From contig JAVJQK010000033.1 in the NCBI GenBank assembly GCA_040218145.1, positions 62,001 to 126,000 of the forward strand: 64,000 nucleotides of DNA, given 5' to 3'. This stretch comes from Sandaracinaceae bacterium. GTDB lineage: Bacteria; Myxococcota_A; Polyangia; Polyangiales; Sandaracinaceae. The notes under the pieces are model-generated. The model had not been told where the DNA came from and did no database searches. It worked only from the letters and a program-made list of their open reading frames with translations. The position numbers and the translations under genes are program-made. This document shows positions 32,837 to 45,719 of this stretch, piece after piece; the first letter of the stretch is position 1, and the number at the start of each line of letters is the position of its first letter.

Positions 32837-34432
32837 ATGATGGCAACCGTTCCGACTCAGACGAACCCCAGAATGCACGTGCTCGTGCTCGGTGGGGGTG
32901 TCCTCTTGCTCGCCGCGTGGGTCGTCGGCGCCGTGAGCGCGTTCAACGTCCACGAGGACGCGGCCGCGAGCGCGGCCATCGCCCGACAGGGCGCGCTCGC
33001 GCAGCGCTACGCGCTCGAGGTCTTCGAGAGCCCGGCGAGCGCGGACGCGACGATCGACGCGCTCCGGGCGTCGATGTCCATCGCGACGGATGTCGAGGTG
33101 GCCGACGCGGTCGACGCGCTCGTCGAGCGCGGCGCCGACATGAGCCAGGGGGCGTCGCCCGAGCGCCGCTTGGCGCTCACCCGCGCGGCGCAGGCCGTCG
33201 AGCGGGCCGCCGACCGGGCCGCGAGCGAGCGCATGCCGAGCTACGCGGCGGTCTTCCTGCCCGCCCTCATCGCGGGCGGCGCGGCCCTGATCGGCGTCAT
33301 CTTCTTCATCTTCGCGCTCCGCAAGCTTCGCGGTCGCCTGGACATCCCCGCGCGCGAGGTCTCCGGCATCGCCGAGGCGCTCGCCCGCGGCGACCTCACC
33401 GCGCGGGCCGTCTTCACCGACCCCGCATTTCGCAGCGCCGGTGACGCGCTCGACGGCGCCATCGAGCGCTTCGGCGGCTCGGTCTCGTCCATCCGCGACA
33501 GCTCGCGCGGCCTCTCGCAGTCGTCGGAGGAGCTCACCGCGGTCAGCCACCAGCTGGCGAGCGGCGCCGAGGAGACCTCCACCCGCGCCAGCGCGGTGAC
33601 CAGCGCCGCGAAGGGCGTCAGCGACAACGTGCAGCTCGTCGTCGCGGCGGCCGAACAGATGAACGCGAGCGTGGGTGAGATCGCGCGGGCGGCGCGCGAG
33701 GCGTCGGAGATCGCGGGCAGCGCGGTCGACGCGGCGCAGAGCACCAACGCGTCGGTCACCCGCCTCGGCGCGAGCAGCGCGGAGATCGGGCAGGTGGTCA
33801 AGGTGATCACGTCCATCGCGGAGCAGACCAACCTCCTGGCGCTGAACGCGACCATCGAGGCGGCGCGCGCGGGTGAGGCGGGCAAGGGCTTCGCCGTCGT
33901 GGCCAACGAGGTGAAGGAGCTGGCGAAGGAGACGAGCCGCGCCACCGACGACATCAGCCGGCGGATCGACACCATCCAGCGAGACACCACCGAGGCGGTG
34001 AAGGCCATCGGCCGCATCGACCAGGTCATTCAGCAGGTCAACGAGATCCAGGCGACGATCGCCGCGGCGGTCGAGGAGCAGTCGATCACCACCCAGGAGA
34101 TCCAGCGCAACGTGGCCGAGGCCGCGCAGGGCAGCGCCGACATCGCGGACAGCGTCGCCGGCCTCGCCGAGGCGGCCCGCGAGACGAGCGAGAGCGCGAG
34201 CGCCATCCGGATCGCGGCGCGCGAGCTGTCGAGCATGGGCGTCGAGCTGCAGGGTCTGGTGGGTCAGTTCCGCGTCGCGGGCAAGAGCCACAGCAAGGTC
34301 GAGAGCCGGAGCTCGAGCGCGAGCGCGCGCGGCGGCTTCGGCTACTCGAACGGCAACGGGTCGAGCGCCTACGGCAACGGGGGCATCCACCCCGCGCTGG
34401 CGGACTTCGACGGCCCCATCATCGAGATGTGA
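32837..34432 (+). CDS. Membrane methyl-accepting chemotaxis receptor
   Basis: The 531-residue receptor has membrane segments at about 12-35 ([20 protein letters not shown]) and 135-160 ([20 protein letters not shown]). They enclose a short, helical ~100-residue periplasmic domain. A HAMP-like linker follows ([20 protein letters not shown]). The signalling hairpin is [20 protein letters not shown] followed by [20 protein letters not shown] (about 333-372). Gln/Glu pairs such as SSEELTAV and [10 protein letters not shown] are candidate methylation sites. The last 50 residues are a Ser/Gly/Asn-rich flexible tail, with no canonical CheR-binding pentapeptide at the end (DGPIIEM). The ligand is unknown. 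Confidence 0.92.
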   Translation: MMATVPTQTNPRMHVLVLGGGVLLLAAWVVGAVSAFNVHEDAAASAAIARQGALAQRYALEVFESPASADATIDALRASMSIATDVEVADAVDALVERGADMSQGASPERRLALTRAAQAVERAADRAASERMPSYAAVFLPALIAGGAALIGVIFFIFALRKLRGRLDIPAREVSGIAEALARGDLTARAVFTDPAFRSAGDALDGAIERFGGSVSSIRDSSRGLSQSSEELTAVSHQLASGAEETSTRASAVTSAAKGVSDNVQLVVAAAEQMNASVGEIARAAREASEIAGSAVDAAQSTNASVTRLGASSAEIGQVVKVITSIAEQTNLLALNATIEAARAGEAGKGFAVVANEVKELAKETSRATDDISRRIDTIQRDTTEAVKAIGRIDQVIQQVNEIQATIAAAVEEQSITTQEIQRNVAEAAQGSADIADSVAGLAEAARETSESASAIRIAARELSSMGVELQGLVGQFRVAGKSHSKVESRSSSASARGGFGYSNGNGSSAYGNGGIHPALADFDGPIIEM

Positions 34433-34435
34433 CGT

Positions 34436-35518
34436 GTGGCCAAGCGCATCCTGATCGCAGATGACAGCGCGGTCGTGCGGGGATTCCTCGTGCGGCTCCT
34501 CGAGGGAGATCCGCGCTTCGAGCTGACGGGCATCGCGCACGACGGCCAGGCCGCGGTCGAGCGGGTTCGGCGGGGAGACTTCGACGCCGCCATCCTCGAC
34601 GTCGAGATGCCGCGCATGAACGGGCTCGAGGCCCTGACGGTGATCCGGGACATCGCGCCTCGCTTGCCGGTCCTGATGTTCAGCCAGCACACCGAGCGCG
34701 GCGCGCGCATCGCGATCGACGCGCTGGCCCGAGGCGCGGCCGACTACGTCACCAAGCCCTCCGCGCGGCTCCGAGATCTGAGCACCGAGAAGGTCACCCA
34801 GGACCTCCTCGACAAGCTCCATGCGGTGACGCAGGGGACGCCGCCCGGCACCCTCGTGCCGACGCTCCGGCCGCGCCCGCCGCTTCGGGGGCAGCGCCCA
34901 CCGGAGGTCATCGTGCTGGCGACCTCCACCGGAGGCCCGCGCGCGCTCGACATCGTGCTCCGCGGTCTGCCGGCCTGGCTGCCCGTGCCGGTCCTGGTCG
35001 TGCAGCACATGCCGGCGCTCTTCACCCGGCACCTCGCCGACCGACTCGACGAGGTCACGCCGCTGCGCGTGATGGAGGCGGTGGACGGCAGGCTGATCGA
35101 GCCCGGCACGGTCTACGTGGCGCCGGGCGACCGACACCTGCGCGTCCTCCGCATCGGCGAGACGCGGCGCCTGCGCGTGGTGGACGACGCCCCGGTGCAG
35201 GGCTGTCGCCCCTCCGCTGACGTGCTCTTCAGCTCGGCGTCGGACGCGTGGGGCAAGGGCGTGCTCGCGGCGGTGCTGACCGGGATGGGCCGAGACGGAA
35301 CGGCGGGCTCGCGCCGCGTGGTGGAGGGCGGGGGGCGCGTGCTCGCGCAGGACCAGAGCTCCTCCGCCGTGTGGGGCATGCCCGGCCAGGTGGTGAAGGA
35401 GGGCCTGGTCGAGGCGGTCGTGCCGCTGGACGACATGGCGCGCGCGCTGGTCGCCCGGATCATCACCGGCCAGCAGCGCGAGCGGATCGAAGACAGGGCC
35501 AGCGATGGACGACGCTGA
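34436..35518 (+). CDS. cheB: Chemotaxis methylesterase/deamidase CheB
   Basis: The N-terminal receiver (RILIADDSAVVRGFLVRLLE, the phospho-acceptor Asp in AILDVEMPRMNGLEAL, YVTKPSAR) is joined to the C-terminal methylesterase domain. That domain has catalytic Ser in LATSTGGPRALD, His in VVQHMPALFTRHLADRL and Asp in LTGMGRDGTAGSR. The 360-residue protein demethylates or deamidates receptor glutamates to reset sensitivity. GTG 34436 lies 3 bp after the receptor stop. Its end overlaps the cheR start by 14 bp. Confidence 0.93.
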   Translation: MAKRILIADDSAVVRGFLVRLLEGDPRFELTGIAHDGQAAVERVRRGDFDAAILDVEMPRMNGLEALTVIRDIAPRLPVLMFSQHTERGARIAIDALARGAADYVTKPSARLRDLSTEKVTQDLLDKLHAVTQGTPPGTLVPTLRPRPPLRGQRPPEVIVLATSTGGPRALDIVLRGLPAWLPVPVLVVQHMPALFTRHLADRLDEVTPLRVMEAVDGRLIEPGTVYVAPGDRHLRVLRIGETRRLRVVDDAPVQGCRPSADVLFSSASDAWGKGVLAAVLTGMGRDGTAGSRRVVEGGGRVLAQDQSSSAVWGMPGQVVKEGLVEAVVPLDDMARALVARIITGQQRERIEDRASDGRR

Positions 35519-36482
35519 CGTCCGGAAGGTCCGCGAGATCCTCTTCCGCCGCGCCGGGATCGAGCTGGGCGACCAGCGACGCTACCTGGTCGTGGAGCGC
35601 CTCGGCGCGATGGCCCGCGAGCTCTCGTACAGCAGCGCGGCCGAGCTCGTACAGAGGGCTCCGAAGGAGCAGCTCGACGAGGCCGTGCTCGAGGCGCTGA
35701 CCACCCACGAGACCTCGTTCTTCCGGGAGCCCCAGGTGTTCGAGGCGCTCCGCGTGCACGTCCTGCCGCGCCTGATCGCGGCCGCCCGTCCGGAGCGGCG
35801 GCTGTCGATCTGGTCGGCCGCCGCGTCGACCGGGCAGGAGGCCTACAGCCTCGCGATGCAGATCCACGCGTGCTTCCCCGAGGTGCACGGCTGGAACGTG
35901 CGCATCCACGCGACGGATCTCTCCGCGCGCGTGGTCTCGAAGATCGACAGTGGCGTCTACAGCGAGTGGGAGACCCGACGCGGGCTCCCCGGTCATCTGC
36001 ACGGGCGCTATCTGGTGCGCCGCGGCGCGGACTGGCAGGTCGTGCCCGAGCTCCGTCGCTGGGTGCGAGGCTCGCAGCTGAACCTCATCGACGCGTGGCC
36101 GAGTCAGCTGCACTCGCTCGATCTGGTCCTGGTCCGCAACGTCCTCATCTATCTGCACGACGGCGCGCGCTGGTCGATCCTCCGGCGCGTCCGGGACGTG
36201 CTGAAGCCGAAGGGGCGCCTCGTGCTCGGCAGCTCCGAGACGCGCATGCGCGGGACCGAGCTCTTCGACGCGCAGCGCTTCGGGGGCGCGCTCTTCCACG
36301 GGCCGCCCGGCTCCGAACACGACCTCGACCAGACGCGGCCCTTCCACGTCAGGCCCGAGCTCGCCGCGCCGCGCGCGCCGAGACGGACCCAGTCCTCGAC
36401 GAGCGTCACGAAGACCGCCGACCTCGAGGAGATCGCGCGGGAGCTGCGACGAAGCGCCGAGGCGCTGAAGAAAGTGCGCTGA
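35505..36482 (+). CDS. cheR: Chemotaxis receptor methyltransferase CheR
   Basis: The 325-residue SAM-dependent methyltransferase adds methyl groups to receptor glutamates. VREILFRRAGIELGDQRRYL starts the N-terminal helical domain. ALTTHETSFFREPQVFEAL is the CheR signature. LSIWSAAASTGQEAYSLAMQ is the SAM-binding motif (usually SAGCSTGEEPY, here AAASTGQEA). HATDLSARVVSKIDSGVYS and LVLVRNVLIYLH complete the core. There are no TPR repeats. Paired with cheB, it gives the system a full adaptation module. Confidence 0.92.
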   Translation: MDDADVRKVREILFRRAGIELGDQRRYLVVERLGAMARELSYSSAAELVQRAPKEQLDEAVLEALTTHETSFFREPQVFEALRVHVLPRLIAAARPERRLSIWSAAASTGQEAYSLAMQIHACFPEVHGWNVRIHATDLSARVVSKIDSGVYSEWETRRGLPGHLHGRYLVRRGADWQVVPELRRWVRGSQLNLIDAWPSQLHSLDLVLVRNVLIYLHDGARWSILRRVRDVLKPKGRLVLGSSETRMRGTELFDAQRFGGALFHGPPGSEHDLDQTRPFHVRPELAAPRAPRRTQSSTSVTKTADLEEIARELRRSAEALKKVR

Positions 36483-36498
36483 GCGCCGTAGAGACAAT

Positions 36499-36506
36499 GG
36501 GAGGAG
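36499..36506 (+). promoter_or_regulatory. Strong ribosome-binding site of the 57-residue gene
   Basis: GGGAGGAG lies 5 bp before GTG 36512. This makes translation of the short frame credible and argues against the upstream ATG 36497. Confidence 0.55.
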
Positions 36507-36511
36507 AGACC

Positions 36512-36685
36512 GTGACCAAGACCATGGAAGACCTTTTTCCCGGGAACATGGGCCGCATGCTCATGATCCGGGTGATGCTGAAGATGCGGCGGCCCGACCT
36601 ACGGGACATGCCGCGCACCGCTCCTCTCGAGGCCAGCCTGGTCGCCGAGCTGGAGACCACCATTCGCCAGGTCCAGTTGGGCTGA
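36512..36685 (+). CDS. Small 57-residue protein downstream of cheR
   Basis: A GTG start with a very good ribosome-binding site opens a frame of 57 codons beginning VTKTMEDLFPGNMGRMLMIR and ending ETTIRQVQLG. It is rich in Met and Arg, with an amphipathic middle (MLMIRVMLKMRRPDLRDM), and has no cysteine or signal peptide. It sits between cheR and the V4R-like gene, 10 bp before the next start. No family was recognised. It might be a small partner of the downstream sensor. Confidence 0.55.
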   Translation: MTKTMEDLFPGNMGRMLMIRVMLKMRRPDLRDMPRTAPLEASLVAELETTIRQVQLG

Positions 36686-36695
36686 GGAGACGACG

Positions 36696-37928
36696 ATGAC
36701 ACGACGCACCGGATCCATCAGCCAGGAGGCGCACGGCCGCACGCTCATGAGCGGCGAGCCCCTCGTCTTCCACTGCAACCACTACAACTACTGGCTCCAG
36801 AAGACGCTCCTGCTGCCCGAGGGCCTCGGCATGCGCGGCGTGATCCGCGACGCGGCCGCGAGCGCGGCGCACGCCCTGATCAGCGCCGCGGCGAAGGAGC
36901 ACGACGTCACCGAGCCCTCCGAGGTCCTGGCCATCGCGAGCGACTGCTTCGCGGCGCTGGGCTTCGGCACGATCGACTTCTCGCAGGCCGCCGACGGCGG
37001 CGGCACGGTCCGCACGCCCACCTCTCACTACGGTCAGTGCCTCCGCATCGCGTCGGGCGCCGACTTCGCCGAGCCCCAGGAGCTCTTCGACCAGGGCTAC
37101 GCGGCGGGCGCGCTCGCCGCGGCTTACGGCAAGCCCGCCGGCGCCTACGCCGCGCGGAGCGAGGCCAGTCAATCGATGGGAGCCGAGGTCGGCGAGATCA
37201 CGCTCTCCTCGCGCGACGTGCCCGAGGGCTTCTTCGTCGCGCCGGGCCGCGGCCCGCACGCTCAGCTCGAGGTGCCCTCGACGCATCCGAGCTCGAACGT
37301 GGACGAGGCCGCGGTGCTGCAGGCGCTCTCGGGGCTCGATCTGTCGGGCAACGAGGAGGGCCTCCTCCCGCGCTTCGGGGTGATCCTCACCAACCACTTC
37401 GCCAACTTCTACGACCGCGTCAGCTTCGAGTTCGTCCAGCGCATGGGCGGCACGGGCATGCTCGACATGGCGGAGGAGCTCCTCGTCGAGGCCGGCTACC
37501 GCTGCGCCTTCAACACCTTCGGCGGCATCATGACCAGCCCGGAGTGGGACGCGGTCGTGAAGCCGCAGTGCAAGACCACCGAGGACTGGGTCCACGGCAT
37601 GGTCGCGGTGATCAACGCCCTCGGCTGGGGCGTCTGGCGCGTGCACGAGCTCAGCTCGAGCCGCCTCGTCGTGCGCATCTGGGACGACTACGAGTCCACC
37701 GGCTACCTCGGCATGTACGGCAAGGCCGACCGCTTCGTCTCGCACCTCGCCGCCGGCGGCGTCGCGGGGCTCATGAACCTCGTCTACCCGGGCCGCATCG
37801 ACGAGAGCCCCACCCTCGACGGCGAGTACTACGCCCGCATCTTCGAGTCCCCCGAGCGCTTCACCCCCCAGGGCGTGAAGTGCATGGCGGCGGGCGACGA
37901 GTACACCGAGGTCGTGGCCGAGCGGTGA
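36696..37928 (+). CDS. Tandem V4R-like (4-vinyl-reductase-like) domain protein
   Basis: The 410-residue protein appears to contain two related halves. The C-terminal half has GMVAVINALGWGVWRVHELS, then LVVRIWDDYESTGYLG, SHLAAGGVAGLMNLVYP and KCMAAGDEYTEVV. This matches the layout of V4R domains: LGWG, a YE pair, a Gly-rich helix, a final Cys-x-A-x-GD. The N-terminal half (FAALGFGTIDF, ELFDQGYAAGALAAAYGKPA, SMGAEVGEITLSS) follows a weaker copy. V4R domains bind small hydrophobic or tetrapyrrole-like molecules in regulators and reductases. Its place after cheR, with 10-bp spacing, suggests an input to this chemosensory system. The assignment is by eye. Confidence 0.55.
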   Translation: MTRRTGSISQEAHGRTLMSGEPLVFHCNHYNYWLQKTLLLPEGLGMRGVIRDAAASAAHALISAAAKEHDVTEPSEVLAIASDCFAALGFGTIDFSQAADGGGTVRTPTSHYGQCLRIASGADFAEPQELFDQGYAAGALAAAYGKPAGAYAARSEASQSMGAEVGEITLSSRDVPEGFFVAPGRGPHAQLEVPSTHPSSNVDEAAVLQALSGLDLSGNEEGLLPRFGVILTNHFANFYDRVSFEFVQRMGGTGMLDMAEELLVEAGYRCAFNTFGGIMTSPEWDAVVKPQCKTTEDWVHGMVAVINALGWGVWRVHELSSSRLVVRIWDDYESTGYLGMYGKADRFVSHLAAGGVAGLMNLVYPGRIDESPTLDGEYYARIFESPERFTPQGVKCMAAGDEYTEVVAER

Positions 37929-38251
37929 GCGAGCCCTTCGAGATGGAGCGTGACCTGCGCTGTCAGCGTGGGTTGCGATTCATCTACCGCGCAGAATTCG
38001 ACCCGGTCGCCCTCGCCGACGCCCTCGACGCCGCCTACGACGGAATGGTCGTACGCCACGTAGAGACCCTGGGCGCCGTCCGCACCGAGCGCGTCATCGT
38101 CCAGTTCCAGGTCGAGTTCCGCGTCGGCGAGCGGCCCGGAGAGGTCTCCCTCACCCACCGCGTCAGCGCCGCCCCCGACACCCGCGCGGCGAGCCACCGT
38201 GCCCTGGAGCACGCCCTCCGTCACCTGGCCGCCGACCGCCCCGCAGCCTGA
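37925..38251 (+). CDS. Small protein of unknown function after the V4R-like gene
   Basis: GTG 37925 overlaps the preceding stop (GTGA). It opens 108 codons starting VSEPFEMERDLRCQRGLRFI and containing RVIVQFQVEFRVGERPGEVS, which suggests beta strands. It has no signal peptide and one cysteine. The stop codon lies in the first unit of a 14-bp tandem repeat. It is the last gene of the chemosensory transcription unit and precedes the repeat island. No family was recognised. Confidence 0.55.
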   Translation: MSEPFEMERDLRCQRGLRFIYRAEFDPVALADALDAAYDGMVVRHVETLGAVRTERVIVQFQVEFRVGERPGEVSLTHRVSAAPDTRAASHRALEHALRHLAADRPAA

Positions 38252-38278
38252 CCCCCGCAGCCTGACCCCCGCAGCCTG
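38243..38278. repeat. 14-bp tandem repeat at the gene end
   Basis: The unit GCAGCCTGACCCCC occurs twice, plus an 8-bp partial third copy. The first unit supplies the TGA stop of the upstream gene. Confidence 0.65.
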
Positions 38279-38316
38279 CCCGTCAGCAAGCCGGGCCCGG
38301 CCAGCGGGGTTGCGAA

Positions 38317-38652
38317 GGGCGACGAGCGAAACGATGTCGCCCCCCGAGCAGCACCTCCGAGGCGCGTGGCATCGCGAAGGGCGACGAGCGAAGCGATGTC
38401 GCGCCCCCAGACGGGTCCCCCGCGGCAGCGGGCGCCCAGCCTTCGCGAAGCGAAAGCGCGAGGCGCGAGGCTTTGCGAGGGCGACGAGCGAAGCGATGTC
38501 GCCTGCGACGAGCAAAGCGATGTCGCGCCCCCAGACGGGTCCCCCGGCGCGTGGCATTGCGAGGGCGACGAGCGAAGCGATGTCGCGCCCCCAAACGGAT
38601 CCCCCGCGGCAGCGGGCGCCCAGCTTTCGCGAAGCGAAAGCGCGAGGCGCGT
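38317..38652. repeat. Five copies of a 24-bp motif within two ~90-bp direct repeats
   Basis: The motif GCGACGAGCGAAGCGATGTC (core) starts near 38317, 38379, 38479, 38504 and 38563, with one or two changes in the first and fourth copies. Copies two and five are each followed by the same ~65-bp tail (GCGCCCCCAGACGGGTCCCC in the first), giving two ~90-bp units at about 38379-38468 and 38563-38652 with a handful of mismatches. Spacing is irregular (62, 100, 25 and 59 bp), so it is not a CRISPR array. No protein-coding role is apparent. Confidence 0.7.
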
Positions 38653-38722
38653 GGCTCACGCGCGAAGCGCGGGACACGGGCGACGTCAGTCGCCCGACTT
38701 GGGTTGGGGGGGGCCCCGCGGA

Positions 38723-38779
38723 GCCGGGGCAGCGATGTTTGCGAAGGGCGAAGCCCGAAGCGAACATCGTTGCCCCGGC
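38723..38779. repeat. Imperfect inverted repeat, first of a pair
   Basis: Arms GCCGGGGCAGCGATGTT (38723-38739) and AACATCGTTGCCCCGGC (38763-38779) are complementary except for one base pair. A closely similar structure recurs about 110 bp further on, each followed by the same short hairpin. Confidence 0.65.
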
Positions 38780-38792
38780 GCCGTGGGGGGGA

Positions 38793-38809
38793 GGGGCTTG
38801 AAAAGCCCC
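38793..38809 (-). terminator. Short terminator-like hairpin, distal copy
   Basis: GGGGCTT / AAGCCCC form a 7-bp stem with a GAA loop. On the minus strand the stem core contains TTTT. It repeats the hairpin next to the MopE gene end. Confidence 0.45.
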
Positions 38810-38831
38810 GCCCAAAAGGAGGCCCCGCCGC

Positions 38832-38894
38832 GCGGGTGCAGCGATGTTCGCGAAGGGGTGCGCAGCGCCCCGTAGCGAACATCGTTGCGCCCGC
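38832..38894. repeat. Imperfect inverted repeat, second of a pair
   Basis: Arms GCGGGTGCAGCGATGTTCGC (38832-38851) and GCGAACATCGTTGCGCCCGC (38875-38894) pair over 20 bp with two mismatches. The core GCGATGTTnGCGAAG and its inverse are shared with the first structure. Confidence 0.65.
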
Positions 38895-38907
38895 GTGGTG
38901 GGGGGGA

Positions 38908-38924
38908 GGGGCTTGAAAAGCCCC
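38908..38924 (-). terminator. Terminator-like hairpin after the MopE-repeat gene
   Basis: GGGGCTT (38908-38914) and AAGCCCC (38918-38924) flank GAA. It is 10 bp past the stop of the minus-strand MopE-repeat gene, the right place to end its transcript. The stem is short and no U-run follows the stem. Confidence 0.5.
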
Positions 38925-38933
38925 GCCCAAAGG

Positions 38934-45281
<6,348 letters not shown>

Positions 45282-45531
45282 CGTCGTTCACCTGCCCGTC
45301 GCAGTCGGTGTCGATGCCCGCCGTGCAGTCGGTGCCGCAGAGCTCGCCACCGGCCCGAGCGGTGCAACCCGTCGTGACACCGTCTCCGAAGGTCGGCGTG
45401 CCGCTCAGGTCGAGCGCCATCGAGCCCGACGTGTCGAACGCGATCACGATGCGCGGCGCGACCTGAGCGGAGGCGAAGGCGGGGGCGCACAGAACCAGCA
45501 GGGTGGCCCAAGCGGCGGTTCGAAGACTCAT
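45282..45531 (-). pseudogene. N-terminal fragment (signal peptide and vWA start) out of frame with the MopE-repeat gene
   Basis: ATG 45531 has a GGGAG site 8 bp upstream. It starts MSLRTAAWATLLVLCAPAFA, a clear signal peptide, then VAPRIVIAFDTSGSMALDLS with an intact MIDAS motif (DTSGSM). After GIDTDCDGQVNDG the natural continuation (NMVSAFGDVDWAL) lies in a different frame, beginning at about 45281. A few residues usually found between these blocks also seem to be missing. Either a frameshifting deletion has split the gene or the sequence has an error here. The correct gene would run from 45531 downward into the giant frame. Confidence 0.7.
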
Positions 45532-45719
45532 CGGCGAAGCTCCCGGAGGTGGTGGGAGGGCCTTGCGACGGGCCGAAGACTCCCAGAACAGAAAACCACG
45601 GGCACTGCAAAGGGTCAATGTCGGTGAATGCCCCACGCCGTCTGTGGGCAGGCTATGATCGGGGAGAAACCGAGGATTTGTCCCCGCGCCCGCGTTCGTG
45701 GACACTTCGATTCTCACCC

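Larger units (their letters stand above)
38252..38933. other. Gene-free repeat island, 682 bp
   Basis: No convincing gene lies here on either strand. Open frames exist only because stop codons are rare, and they consist of repeat translations. The stretch holds five copies of a 24-bp motif, two ~90-bp direct repeats, two long imperfect inverted repeats and two short terminator-like hairpins. It separates the end of the plus-strand chemosensory unit from the end of the minus-strand MopE-repeat gene, so it is a convergent 3' region. Confidence 0.7.

Noticed and set aside
38317-38586. Five regularly looking repeats considered as a CRISPR array
   Set aside because: Spacing is irregular (25-100 bp), the stretches between copies are themselves repeated, and there are no cas genes nearby.
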